Shown here: positions 12,827 through 26,400 of the stretch, in pieces
Numbering within the stretch: the first letter of the stretch is position 1
Layout: each line of letters opens with the position of its first letter
From: Diprion similis
Taxonomy: Eukaryota; Arthropoda; Insecta; Hymenoptera; Diprionidae
Length of the DNA stretch: 64,000 nucleotides
Reading direction: 5' to 3'
Assembly (NCBI RefSeq): GCF_021155765.1
Contig: NC_060105.1
Location: 3,286,001 to 3,350,000 of the forward strand
Position numbers and translations under genes: made by a program
Notes under the pieces: generated by a model
Database searches by the model: none
What the model was told of the DNA's origin: nothing
Seen by the model: only the letters and a program-made list of their open reading frames with translations

Positions 12827-15800
12827 GAGCCGCGAGTAACGTATGGGCTGCGAGTAAAATGCCGGGTGTGTTTTCGGCCGCACGTGCTTGCGTCTTTAGC
12901 TGCGGCACGTCGGGTTTAAATCGTTCACCTTAAATATTTGACTCACGTGTCCAATAATAACCGCTCCGCGGGTCAGCGAGCCGTTTTTCCATCCCAACGC
13001 GACGGGGGCGTTGAAATTTTCAATCTTCACAGCGATCTGCGGCACCGTCTGATTACGCTGGTGAAATTGATTCCCCGCGAAATAGACGCTGCGGAGCCGG
13101 AAGGAGGCCGTCCTCCTTTCGCATCTCGCTCACGCCGCCAGGTTATACGCACTCACCAGCTCTCACTTAACAGCCGCTGTACCACGGAGTTCACGACGAT
13201 CTTTCAGGCCGTGGTTATAGCAAGGGAATTTACACACCGGGCAACAAATATCCCCCCTAAATAAATCCGCGGCCCGTTACCGAGACCCCCGCACCACCGG
13301 CTATTAACACGCTATGGTTATTTAAGTAGTGCTAATAAATAACCGATGGTTAACCACCTTGCGGATCCCTCGCGCTAAATATGATCGTCGTGACACCCGC
13401 GGTTACGTCACAGTCCATTCGCTTCATCGCTGTAACCCGCAGCTGTTAGTGAAACGTTACTCGTATCTACCATCCGTCTCTTTATAGCTGCACCAATTTT
13501 TCTGAATCTCTTTAATTGCAAGCAATGCGTGTGAGTTTTTGAAGAAATTGTTAAAACGCATGGAAACGGAGGCGGCAATTGGGTCCCAAAGCTTGTCCCG
13601 ATTATCCCGCTATTCCAGGTCTTATTTTCGCACCCTCCTTCGTTCAAGTTGTTATAACCACATTTCCCCGCAGGCGTTGTATTCCTCGGAAGTTGAACGG
13701 GCGTATGTACAAGTGCAGGCATCCCGAGACGTATGTAAGACACACACGCAACAGAAGCGGAATAGTAGTGGCAGAATGATCGGTGAGCCACGTTAGTTTA
13801 ATCATCGCGCATTAGCCGGCAGAACTACCCCCGGCGTCCCGACGCCCTCGCATGCTCCGAGCAAGAGGGGCAAACTTTGCCTCACCCGGACCTTCAGCCA
13901 CCTTGAGTCCACCTTCAACTCACCTCCGAGGTCTTCGCAACGCCTGGAAAGCTCCAGGTGCTTTTTTGCACGACTTTTCCTTTTCACCCTTTCCCCACGT
14001 CGTCACCGAAAATGTCGTACTTGCTTTCGAAATCGACGAGGAATAGATCCCACCGCGAGGATATCGGCTGCGGAATTTTTAAAAGCGTTAGTTCGGCTCT
14101 ACTGCAGTTGCGTGGAATGTTCGAAGGTTGAGAAGAACGAGTACCAAGGCTGCGGGTGATCCTTGCAGCATCCTGTTCAGGGATTACAAACCGCTGGAAG
14201 GAGGTGGAGCGATCTATGGAGTGAGAGAAGGGAAAGGAACGAGAGAACTCGCGAGGATGGGATTCGCGGGGAGCGAAGGGTGAAGAGGGAGAGGAAAACG
14301 AGCGTCATCTGCTAGTTCCCAATCCTCCTTCAACCGTTCCTTCCAAAAAGCAACAAAGAAAAATGTTTTGCTGCCTGGTTTCGGTAATAGAACGGCGCCT
14401 CTGCGTAGCTTTTTTCCTTCCCTTCTTTCTTTCTCTCTTTCTTTCTTCCACTTCGTTTTTCTCTCAGCCGAACCTCATACTCATTTCTCTTATACGAATT
14501 GAAAATACGTTTTCTCCCTCGTGATCTGCCGTACCAACGTACACACATACTATATAGTTTCTAAAAAATTCACCCTCTTAATTATCGACCTCGAACAGTT
14601 TCCGAAGTCTAAAATTACGAAAGAGAAAAGAAACCGGAAACTATGTCGCAGAATCGATACAGAAAGGCTATGAACTATCCTTGCCGAGTGTATGACTAGG
14701 ACTGTGCCTTTAAATTACGTCCATCATGATAGGTGCAGGAGGGTTGGAAATGTAATGGGGTACTTTCGCCTCCATATTAAATCAACCGTGGTGTACAATT
14801 GACTTGCTAATTGTCGAGGATCGAATTACCCCTCCCATTACCCCCTATACCCCCCTCCCCTTCCTCAACAGTAGCTGCGGAATTGAAACGACATTTTGAC
14901 ACGCAATTTTCCTTCCGTTCATCCCACGCTGACCGGACGTCACGGTTGCCCAGAACTGGCTTACAATCGATGAATAATAAAATATCTGCCAGCTTTGCCA
15001 ACTGAGCTGAACTCGGACGGTTTGCTTCTCCAGGCTGCACGAGGTGCGCGCATTTCCTGCAGGACTGGATGAGGGTAGATGCAACCCCTTGTCGCGAAAG
15101 CCACCGCGGACGGAAGAGGGCCGGAACTCCGGTACGGGAGACGTAGGGGGAACGGGTGACAGGAGGGTTTGAGCTCTGGTTTCATCCCTCTCTCTCGCTC
15201 TCTCTTCTCCCTCCTTCTTCGTTTCTCGCGTCCCAAGCTCTCGCGCACAAAAGCGTGATAAATCGACTACATTAATTCGCATTTTACCTTTGTTTGCGTT
15301 ATGGAATACAATATTAAATGGAATGGGCGCACAATAGATAATGCCGCGCGCCATCACTTACGCCCGCGGGAGCTTCAACGCAGACGAGAATATCGCCCCG
15401 CTCGCAAGCGCGATCCCACGTCTCGTTCTTTGACGACTCTTCTCTCCTACTCGTCGCGTTCTCCCCCGATCCTCCGTCCTTGGACGTTAAAATTTTGCAC
15501 AATTCTCGTCTCGCGAGATGAATTCCTCTCGTTCTCTCATCAGATTTTCTCGCCTTTTATACATACACCAGCGAGGATCTCAAAAGTGAAATATATACAC
15601 CATTGCGATGTGCTTTTTGTTCAATGCACCGTTAACAAAGTACACCAATTTTTTTTTGGAATCGCATTTTCGACTTTCGAATACGGTGGAACAGAAGCCA
15701 GGGATTTGGACCGCGTCTAGCCACTGGTTCGGGAATTTTCCTTTCGATCGTCTCACAGAGCTTCGAGCTTCGGTTCGGCGAAAAGCTCGTCGAAGAGAGG

Positions 15801-17085
15801 AGGACCAAACGGGTGGTGTTGGCAGCCCGGGTGACGCATGGATTCGATTCCTCGGGGCTCGTGATTCCGCTCGGTTAGCCCCGTGTCACTCCCAGCAAAC
15901 CCCATTACCTTCTGCCCCCCCGCCCCCACCTCTGAAACCCTCGTACCCCTCGCGGTTCGAGCTTCTGGAGCATTGGCACATACGTGCAGGTCGTACACAC
16001 GCCCGCCTCTCCTTCTCCTCGTCCTCCTGGTCCTCGTCGTCAGTGTATCTACTCCAGAGGGAACTGCCATTGGCAGGACCCGTTCAAGCCCGCGCCTCCA
16101 CGGGCCTATTGATTATCTACCCGAGACCCCCGTCGCCCCGCTGGCCGCAGCTATGCAGAAGTAATTTAATTTGTTGCTGCAGGATTTGTGGAATGTTAAT
16201 GAAAACCCGGCCGAACATCGGTGTGTACCAATATCCGATTAAAGTCGGGGAGGGGGAGGCTTCGACTTTTACCCTTCTCTCTCTCTCGCTCTCTTCACTC
16301 ACTACGCATTCCATGCCCTCGACAATTGCGACGCGTATAAAATCAGTTGCCATATGAGTTCGGTAGATAAATTCGGTCAGAAAATTCAATTAAATACGCA
16401 CTTTTTATCTAGTTAAGTTTATAACAACGATTCATCGCGGTCGAATAGTCGAGGGTGAAAATTTAGGACAGTCAATTTCGAAACTCGGACATCGATCAAC
16501 GACCAGGGTAAAAACGTTTTTTGATTCGCGGATGCGTGTACGCGGCGAGAAAAGCGGAAGAGAGACACGAATCGTCGAACAATGTCGATAGAAATCGCGG
16601 TCGTGACCGTCGTTGTTGTGTTTGGCGGTATGCGGGGGCGGGGGTGGGTTCCATTGTGTGTATCGGGGGCTGGTTGGAGGGAGAGAAACCGGGCGGCTCG
16701 CCCCGGTAATGGAATCCCTTCGCTCGAGGAACGCAATCACGCTGATGTTTTGGAACCCTGGGTTGCCACCAGGGATTTCCACGCTACCGAGCTGCAGATC
16801 AGACGGCTCGCGTGTTCCCGCCCCCATTCCTGCCTCCCTTTTCCTTGCATCAACCCCTGAGATCCGGGCCCGCTTCACCAATCAAACGGAACAGTCGCAG
16901 CTGCGTAACGCATCTTTCATTCGCATGTGCTAATTTTTAAACCGACTCCATGACGACTGCGGGTGAAGTGTCCTTCGTTTTTTTTCCCAACCCTAATTGT
17001 GGTCGTTGTTCCAAATCAGCATTACGCGATCGGAGAATTTTATCTCTATAGCTTCTCAACTACGCCTCGGATTGCGCAGCTTTGA

Positions 17086-17115
17086 CCCCCCCTCCCCCCC
17101 CCCCCCCCCCCCCCC
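17086..17115 (+). repeat. Poly(C) tract, 7 C + T + 22 C
   Basis: A very long C homopolymer broken once by T at 17093. It is prone to sequencing and assembly error and could form a G-quadruplex in the - strand. Confidence 0.9.
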
Positions 17116-17388
17116 TCCTCCCTGGCCCGGAGAAAATCTCCCCGGATATAACTGTTAGCCAAGTTATGAATTCTTTTTCGAAAATCTCCTCGAAAGATCC
17201 GCGAAGTTGAGCGCTCGCAGGGATCAACCGAGAGGGAGGGTTTTGGTCGTTACCCATCGGAGCTATCGAGGGGTGTCCCTGGGATGGAAAGGGGTGGATC
17301 AAGGGGCCTTAGCACCAAGCCTTCAAGGACTCGCGGCGCGGTCTCGCGGAGAAAAGGACGAAGGCGAGTGTGAGACGGGGCTTCGTCG

Positions 17389-17449
17389 GCTGGCGGGTGG
17401 CGGGTGGCGGGTGGAAGGGTGGCAGTTGGTGGTTAGGGGGAGGGGGTGA
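17389..17449 (+). repeat. GGCGGGT minisatellite and G-rich tract
   Basis: Three near-perfect copies of GGCGGGT are followed by GGTGG and GGGGGAGGGGG runs. The many G3+ runs could form G-quadruplexes. The overlapping 101-codon frame is a product of this composition. Confidence 0.7.
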
Positions 17450-17594
17450 AGGTGGGAAGGAGCAGGCGACGCGGAATACAAAACAGCGCCAACGGCAGCA
17501 CCGAGTGAAGCCAAAGCGTCGCGAGCGTTGGACCTGGAGGGAACGAGGATCATGGAGAGAGGAAAGGATAAGAGAGGAGAAGAAAAGAGAGGGA

Positions 17595-17619
17595 GGAGAG
17601 GAGAGGAGAGGAGAGGAGA
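17595..17619 (+). repeat. GGAGA pentanucleotide repeat
   Basis: Five perfect GGAGA units inside a longer purine tract (about 17540-17645) that follows the G-rich minisatellite. Confidence 0.9.
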
Positions 17620-20284
17620 GAGCGTTTCAGAAGAAGAGAGAGAGACCCCCTGCCGCCTATTCAAACCACGCATGAGTTATTGCCGTGGATAATCTGTAAA
17701 TATATTTATTTTGATTTTGTACACAACCCGCGGTTTTATTTCCTTTTTCTTTTTTCTTTTACATCGTGCGTATTATACGTGTATTTATCTACATACATAT
17801 GTATTAACAGGTATGTATAGGTATACGCATACCGCTTTTACCGACTCGCCGCCTTCCACCTCGCCTCCCCATATCCAACAACTCGATCATTCGTCCTTTG
17901 CTTATTCCTAGTTAGGATTATTAATGACTCTCTGCCTCCTTTGCTTTGTATATAAGTTATCGTATATTCCTCTGTACATGCAGATTACTTCTTATACTAC
18001 CGAAATATCACCTCCATGCTCTCGACTCGGACGGTACACGTTTATATCGCCATTTTCAATAATTTCATCGATCTTAGATGGAAAACTTTTTCGTGCAGTG
18101 ATAAATAATTAAGGTTTGTACCATCTAACGAGCTGTGCTAAGTCGAGGGTGCATGACCAAGCCACTTGTATCAGCTCTTTGGTCTACGTCCTTCAGTTTA
18201 ATCGTTTGACAGATTTGAAATCATCGTCAAAATTGAGGAATGCAATCATTCGAGTCGCAATTGCTCGGACGACGTGATTCGGGGTTTAAAGAACGAAAAT
18301 GTCTTTGGTTCCGCAAGGCGTTCAGGAGCGAGGCTCGCACCTGTTCAAACAAATTTCCACCCCGGAGCAAAGTCGAAATATTTAACCGTCGATCGGATCG
18401 CGGAGGGTCGAGGGGACCTGGATCACGCGTCTTGGGCAAGATGGACGGGCGGGAAAGGATCGCCATGTTTTAAGATTGACACTGACGGGACCGGCGTCCC
18501 CTCAACGGCACTGCATTCCCGTCCAATCCCCGTGGCAACCCCTAAACTGAACTGAATTGAACGGAACCCACCCCTGCCGGCCTGAACCGCCGCGTCGCTA
18601 CAGCCACAACCCTGCGAGAGAGACCCACTCGTATTATCCACAGTGACAGGACCGCGGAGTTATTAATGGCTGCGACAGTGACAAATGACGAACTGTCGGC
18701 GCAAGCAAGACTGATATCATGGCGGCCTCCGCGCGCTTCACCCGCCTCTATGCCGCCCCCCGTTCCCCGGTATCCTGCCGATCTTTGTGTTGGTGGGAAT
18801 AGCCCGGGTACGTGACGTTGCCTTCACACATCGATGCTCGTCCACGAGGCACACATGCTCCTCCGGGCTTCCTATTATTTGAAGGATCTCAAAAACGACC
18901 CTGCATCGAGCCCTCCTCCTCCTCCACCTCCTTCTTCTTCTCCTGCAAGTCCTTCGACAAATCGTTTAATATCCATGCGTCAGATCGTCAGATTCGTTAA
19001 GCGTGAGTATCCATTCTTGAATCAATTATACTTTTCTTCTTGGTAAATGGCGCGATTGCGTAAGTAAGTAATTGCAATTCAACCCTTCGGGATGTCGTAA
19101 GCGTTCGGCTACCTTGACCTTGTATCCTTCTTTTCTTGCCTGAAATACGACGGCCGAAGGAATTGATTTACCAGACGGAGTTCGGGCAGTTTTCGTAAAG
19201 GTGAAAGAATGTTTCTCCGCATTATCATCGAGGTACGAAAGAAACTGTGTATTTTATAAATGAATTATTATCGTCTGCGGAAACGATATCTTTTGTATTT
19301 TATTTTCTCTTCATTTTTTACTACTTCTTATTCTCCCTCTTCTTCAATTCTATTAATAGGTTCAAAGTTAGCTACAGATTAATTGCCTCAAGTTGCTGCG
19401 CTTGCCCCGGAGCCGACTGAAATTTTTTTTATTTTCATCTTTCTTTCTTTTTCTATACGCGAGCCGCTGTTGCACCGGTCGGCATTATGCGTTTGATATC
19501 AAAACTTTCCTGAAATTTAGGCACCAAATATTTTCAACGGATTAAACTCGAGTCATTTATTTCGACCAGTTTTAATACTTCTTTTCTGAAACTTTGTATA
19601 TTCCTCTTGTTTTTATATCACTGTCTTATACCGTATATACACAAGATGTATAATGCGTGTGTATCGAGGCTTGGACACGCCTGTGGAGGCAGCTGGTAGA
19701 TATGCAGTGTAATTAAATGTCGTAAGAATTTTGAATAATTTCGTACGACTTGATCACCTGCTTGTTTTTCAGAGAAAAAAAAAACAAAACATTCATATAC
19801 ATGTACTCGAAAAACGAGCAAAGAAAGAACGTGCGTGGGGAAGAGTGTAAAGAAAAGAAAAAAGAAAAATTCTTCGCTACCGGTCGGCATTTTTATTTCG
19901 ACGGTAGTTTTTCTGTTTTTTTTTCTTGAATTTTTTTTTTTTCGTTGTTTTTTTTTCTTTCTTTATTACATCCCAAGCGCAACTTTTTACAGTTCGAAAT
20001 TAACGCGAGGTTGCATCCAGGACGCTGCAGACGCGTTATTATACCTCTGTGTCTGTGTACGGGTGTATATATCTGTCAGAGGACTAGGTCCGCCATGCCG
20101 GCATAAAACCAGACGCCAGAGGCATCCGTATCAAAAACGAGAGAACGGTGAGAGGGAGAGGGGAGGAAAAATAAATAAAAAGTATTTATGCTCCGGTCGC
20201 CCGTGACGCCACTGCGGACATGGCTTTTTAATTAGAGTTACCACCGGCGAGGCACCTGACATTCGGTGCTCACTGCTGTAACCT

Positions 20285-20299
20285 CCCCCCCCCCCCCCC
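20285..20299 (+). repeat. Poly(C) run, 15 C
   Basis: Homopolymer C, followed by G and more C-rich sequence to 20312. Confidence 0.9.
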
Positions 20300-20874
20300 G
20301 CCCCCGTCCCCCTTTGTCAAAATGCCATTCTAATTTTATTACTCTCGGTGTTGTATTTAATGTAGTGCTAATTCTAAATGGTGAGGGAAGATTGACGGTT
20401 GTCAAAAGGGTGCGGTCATCCCCTTTTAAAATTTTTATTGACAAAACGTAACCAGTTTTTTCAGGGTTAATAATACGTAATCGAAGCAATAATTGCACGT
20501 TATTTCGGTATAAGCATATCTATACGCGATAACCCTGAGAAAGCACGGAAATTTTTTTTTATTCTCATCATCTCCATCTACATCGCGAATAAGAATAAGT
20601 CTCTAAATCTTACGCGTTGGACTACGCGCGCGGGGTTCTTCCACCCCAAAACGAGAAATTTATTTAAATTTTTCTTTGTTTTTTTTTTCCCTTTCTCTCT
20701 CTCTACTTCTTATATTCCATTTTTACTTATTTTGTTCCGACACTTTATTCAGTCTCACTCGGGGCACGGCTTCTGTGTAGAAAAAAAGTGATTCAGAGGC
20801 GTTGATGCATTGGAAATTGGAATTATTTTTCGGCAACCGAGATACATATTTCTTTCTACGGTATTACATTATAT

Positions 20875-20892
20875 ACACACACACACACACAC
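20875..20892 (+). repeat. AC dinucleotide microsatellite
   Basis: Nine AC units following TATAT. Confidence 0.85.
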
Positions 20893-21856
20893 TTTGTGTC
20901 CACAAAAATTGTATAAAATAAGAAATATTCGAGAGATGAGACGCGTCTTAGGAATTAAGTTACGGCATCGCCGAATATTTGTAGTTGGTGAAAAAAATTC
21001 GCTTTTGAGACGAAATTTCTACGCGGAATGACCGACGATTCAGCAGCATTTCGTCACGGGGTATCCAATGTTTAGGGTACTGTGGGTCACCTCACGCTGC
21101 GAATGGCGAATCGTCCTTACCGCGAAGGCGACCTTGACTTCCGCGGGGGTAGGACAAAGGACCCGGTCGTAAATCCTTGCCGAGGTCATCGTCTCCAGCA
21201 GCTCCCTGTGTCCGCTTTGCACAATGAAGGGATGCAAGAGGCTACCCAGTTACGCGCAACATACAGGAACGGCTTTGCTTCGAGTGTCCTTCGCTCCTTC
21301 CTGCAGGACCGTCTTGACGTTCGAGTTAAGTTGCGGGGATGTGTAACGCACAAAGTGAAACAGGTCGATTGTCCTTCCTCCTCTTCACCCCTGACATCGC
21401 CGCTTACCTGCAAGGGTGACTTACGGGCTGGCTGGCTCGCTCACTGTGTGTACGATTACCTAAACTGCACACAGTTTGAACCGACGCACCCTTCATCCTG
21501 AGGGTAAATTACTCCCTGGCCATTCGTACTTACGTACTTATCTGGATTTCGCATCACGTGGAAAGATTGCGGTGATAGTTTCTCAACTTACGTCGGGGGA
21601 TGAATCTTTCGAATTATGTTTGGGTTTTAAGCACTAACGTACCTCAAACCCATTTGCTTATGGATTGAAGTACCAAACCTGCTGCATCAAAATCATTTAT
21701 AGTAGATCGTGAATTTTCTTCGTTACCAGACCAGAACGATATGCAGAAATGATGTCAAACGGTACGAATGCAGAATGCGCCGACTGCACTGCACTGAAAT
21801 GTGATTTTGAATTGTTTTGAATGTATTTTCACCGCCATAAATGTTTCCATCATTTT

Positions 21857-21868
21857 ACTGCGCGCAGT
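21857..21868. repeat. 12-bp perfect palindrome beside a short hairpin
   Basis: ACTGCGCGCAGT is its own reverse complement. Immediately after it, TAAAGTGA (21872-21879) and TCACTTTA (21886-21893) form an 8-bp stem with a 6-base loop. This could be a dimeric factor site; no factor is assigned. Confidence 0.5.
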
Positions 21869-23440
21869 CAGTAAAGTGATTCATTTCACTTTATCGCTTA
21901 TCGATTTTTCGCGCAGTTGGTCTTTTTGGTAGGCGTTGAACGATGCCCATTGAATTACGTTGAAATTCGATATGCGTATTTTATGAATTCTAGTTGAAAA
22001 TCTCATTATACATGCATAGCTTTGTCGTATGCTCGAAATTTTTGCCACTCAATATACATACGTGTAAAAACAATTAAGAAACTGATTCGATACGGTGTGT
22101 ATCTATTTGCATTTTTACGTAACGCCGACAATGACCATTCGCTTTGGATGAATGTGGCAGATGTCATGGACTAAAATGAATATCTTGACAGGCTTTTGGA
22201 ACAGTCGTACTGAAATAAAAATATACATACCTATAGCTTATATATATACATGAGTTTCATCGTTCGCTTAATTATGCAATTTGATCTAGGGGATATTAGT
22301 TAGATTGGATAACTTTTGATTACTCTCTTAAAACTTCGGAATAAACTACACGAATCTGCTGATATTCCTCATAACAAATGATTAATTCCAATGATAGCTT
22401 TGATATCTGCTCAGGCATATTATTATTTTTTTCCCTACCCTCTGCCAAATCTTCCCGAGTATATATCAGAAAAAATCAAACTTAGTTTCTTCGCTCAAAA
22501 TTCACGTATCAACAGTAAATGTAAGGAAAACAAAAATTGTCACTTGCAATTCCGTTCAAACTGAAGATCAGTAAGGAATTTTTTTAAGAAGCGGAAACAA
22601 AACGCAAACAAAAATAAAAATTACAGAGAGAAACTGAGGGAAAAAAATCACGGAATTCATGACGAAGGGTGGCGGCCGGCCGACGGGGGTAGGATAAAAA
22701 TTATTAGAGCTATTTATCAAGCGCATTCGTTGGTCTAGCGATTTTCTTGAAATTTGGTGGGTCTCGAAGCGAAGGGGGTTCACCGGCCCGTGGACCATGG
22801 CGTCCCCCTCGCGTCCCCCCGCCTTTCTCGTTTGCCCCCCATCTCAACGCCCCCAGACGCCCCCCGTGGTTCAGCCGCGAGGCGGAAGCGAAAGGAAATA
22901 AATTACGACCTGGCGTCCAGCGGCGACTTGTACGGGACTCGGTCCTGAGTTCATCCTTCGGAACCCCTTCCAATCCAGGGAATTATTAATGCTTTTCAAT
23001 TTCCACCGGTCCTACTGTCTTTACCCGACGAGCAGAACAAATAAACAAATTATGCAATTAGAAACAACCCCTTACCCAGCACTTCCAATCCATCAAACGG
23101 AGTTTCACTATTTATATCAGCCAGTTTTGCCGCTTCTAAGCGAGGGCAGCCCCTCCGCAAGCTCTTTGCTGCTCGCAATGGGTTTTTGTTGAACAAGCTG
23201 GTTCGATTAGCAGCACGGATTACTGATTAAAATCCTCTATCTGGTCGGCCAACATCTAATATTAACATCCTGCTACCAGAAAGAGCAACGTTTCAAATTT
23301 AACAGATGTCGACTGTTGCTGCTGGTGCTTCTGAAATAGATAAACGCTGTCGCAGAGGGAATAATCAGGGTGAATCCATTTCGATTCGGTTTTCCCAAGG
23401 CTCTGGAATTCTCCAGCCATCGTTGATTCTCTATTTCCAT

Positions 23441-26400
23441 ACGCAGGTGAGCACGACGAGATGAGGACGAAGGATAAGGACGATGTCACCGGCGTCTCGT
23501 CGATGTGCCTTTCGTTTTCGATGCTGCTTTCCCTCCACCAGCTTTCGGCAGAAACGGCAAAGGTATCATTAAGCTCTCATTATTCAAATTTGACTTTTGC
23601 ATATTTAATCGCGACCAGCGCCATCCTCTTATATCAACGCATTACATGCGCACCGTGTTACAGAGATAAAGTATAATAGCACGATGGTTTGCTACCTAAT
23701 GATGATGACCGACCCCGGCATCGTCTCGTATTTATAGGCAGAACAACGCGTTATGCTACCGCTTCGTAATATCTGTAATACGGTGCCGAGAACGCCATTT
23801 TCTCGGCTCAATGTGACCGCCAAGAGACGCGACAGTATAAAATGGCTGAGTGGACAACCGGCTTCGTGGACCGCTAAGCCGGTCTAGGCTTTGCTCGGAA
23901 CATCGCTTATGTTTCATGCATTTCTCACCGAACTACAGCCGTGCAGATTCTCACACGAAATACCAAATTCAACTCAACTCGCTTCTCGGATGATTTATTA
24001 CCCCAATCATCAATCTTTTTCACCAAGATTTGTCTATCGCGATATTCACACGATGAAATCGCGTAAATTGAACCTCTAGAAATTGTGCGAAATATGTGAA
24101 AAAGGGCTGCTGAATGATAAAAAAAAGTTCATTTACCCTGCACTTCTGACGGGTTTTCTATTATTTATAAAATCGTCTATCCGCTCACTCCGACTGTTTC
24201 GCTGTCCATCGAACAGATGGATGATAATAGAGGTAAATTGGCGGACAAAGTGTTGCTTGCAGATGATGTAGGTAGTAGTACAGTTAGTGCTGCGTCATCC
24301 ATCACTCGTGTTTGCGTTCTCGCTGTGTTTCTTGCTTCGTATATTATGTCTGTATGTACCTAGAAAATATTTTTATACAAATATCATATGTATCTGAGCA
24401 TATGCATAAATAGTGATTTCCTGATGTTTCTGTGCTACTGCCGCTACCGTGGAGCCTACAGACAGCTTATACGACGATATTTTCTGGGAGATGATTTGTT
24501 GCCAGGAAAACGTGGCATATTTCTATTAAAATCTATAGGCAAGCCGTCCATGATGACGTATAGAGTTAACCGACTCCCGACTTCTCCTGGAAATCACCTC
24601 AGATATAAGAAGACAGTCGTAAGCAAGTATATAAGAAGAGAAATAAGCAACTCATCCGTGAATCCAAACCAGGATTAAGCGGATTCGCGTTCAGCCAGTG
24701 TAGTAAGATATGTGAACAAATTAAGCGTAGATCCCGTCGTTTGTTCCCTCGAACAATACGCAATTTATTTCGATAAGATACAAGCTCAACTTGACGCGAT
24801 ATTCAACCTGTCACAACGATTTAATCACGGTCACCGAAGTCCCTGTTCCGCTACACGTTTGCTCCTATTTATCAAACTCACGATTCACTCCCATTCTAAC
24901 GATCAAATTGAAGTAAGAATACGCGTCAACGAAACTTGTCTAACGCAACATCGTTCGACTACCTTCAATCATTGCCCCAATGGACTTCGAATACAGTCAT
25001 GATTGAGTCGTGTACCTGCCTCAATACGCCTGGATATACAATTTATGGTGGAAATTAGGCTGCCCAGGTAAATATTGGACGGCATTACAAGCCAAGGTCT
25101 AATGTAACGAGTTAGCGAACTGTTCGGGATTTGTTTCACTTCCTTAACGACAGTCAAATACTTGGAAGGGTGGAAAAGGTTCGGGTTACAACTTCTTCTT
25201 ATTCAACATTTATTGCGTTGCCTTCAACCCCTTGAGCCACTTCCGAAGTACATAGTGCGCTGCTTTGGCTCTTGAGCGTGAATTATTATACTGTTTGTAA
25301 ATTGAGCAGAGAGCCATGAAGCCATTGGAAGGTAAAAATATTGCTTGATGAAGTAAAGACAAGACGGTCACCGTCCAAATTTCACGGACGAAGAAGCGTT
25401 GATGGAAATAAGTGCCGACTGTGTCAAAACTCCCACATAAATCATAAAACGAGACCTGCCTGCATCTCGTTTTACTCAACTAATAGACGGCTTTGCCTCG
25501 TTTCCTGTCAGCATAGACGCTTTTTTTTTTCTTTTTTTCTTTTTACTCTTGCGAATGTCTCCTGTTACCAACGACGGCAGGTTCGAATGCGATTATCAGC
25601 TGCTCAGACTTCAGACTCTGAGTCCGTCGCGTCTGAATATTATGCTAAAAGATACAGCTGTTATTGTCAAAAAGCGTGATCATCCGTGGCAACGAGGTGC
25701 TTTCAACCTTGGAATATGATAATTTGTCGAAATGAAAGGGATCGAGATAGTTTGTAGATTCTTTGGAGCAGCTAGTCGGAAGTGTAATATTCGTTGGATC
25801 GAGCGACCGTTTGCAATAAAGTTGAACCTTTCTTTCGTCTTGTGGAGAGAATTTAATCTTCTTCTTCTTCTTCTTCTCTGTCTTCTCGCAGGGTTAACCG
25901 CATACACAGATTACGTTTTCGCAGCTCGTGAAAGAACCGAGCTGGCTCGCCGGGTGAACCAGGCCATTCTAAGTACTTGGCTAATGTCACTCGAAAAGGG
26001 TGGCAGTTTCGGGGGTTGGGACAAGAAGTGTAGATAATAGGCAGCGGACGGGGATGACTTGTTGCCGAACGAAAGCAAGAAGAGAAGTGTGTTTCGTCTG
26101 AGGATGAGCGTTGGTAGACGGTTCAGTCGGCGGTGAGCATCCATCAAGTTGATGTCTTTGTTCTTGGTCTAGAGGCGCGACGGGGAAGATGATGAGGGCA
26201 TCCCGTTCCCTCCCTCCGTCCTTCTCTCTCTTCCTCTCTTCCTCTCTTCCTTCCAACCTCGACATGCACGCACAGAGGCCACGGAAAAACTCGCCCCCTG
26301 CCCCTGCCGGTGCGCCCTCGATCCGTCAAACGTCAGTGATCGCTTTTTTCGATTCCCAGAGTGTGACGCCCAGTCAGCCAGCCAGCCGCAGCCACAGCCA

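Larger units (their letters stand above)
12462..17680. other. Intergenic DNA with GC islands
   Basis: GC-rich patches at 15010-15170, 15880-16160 and 17230-17680. The longest open frame in the window (249 codons, 15608-16357 +) is here. It is Ser/Pro/Leu rich, lies antisense to a 105-codon frame, and has no domain I recognise, so I do not call it a gene. A/G-rich DNA runs at 14200-14310 and a C/T-rich block at 14410-14465. Confidence 0.55.
17681..23440. other. Intergenic DNA, mostly AT rich
   Basis: Contains the poly(C), AC and palindrome features listed separately. CGACCTTGA at 21129-21137 matches the Ftz-F1/SF-1 half-site pattern, but several such matches are expected by chance. The stretch 21500-22660 is AT rich with no frame over 60 codons until its end. 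GC-rich DNA at 22670-22960 gives short overlapping frames on both strands. Confidence 0.6.

Noticed and set aside
15608..16357. 249-codon open frame on the + strand, the longest in the window
   Set aside because: Ser/Pro/Leu-rich, no domain, lies in GC-rich DNA that suppresses stops, and overlaps open frames in other phases and antisense.
21129..21137. Ftz-F1 half-sites (also 11147-11155 and 39022-39030)
   Set aside because: The nine-base degenerate pattern is expected about four times by chance in 64 kb on two strands, so three hits mean nothing alone.
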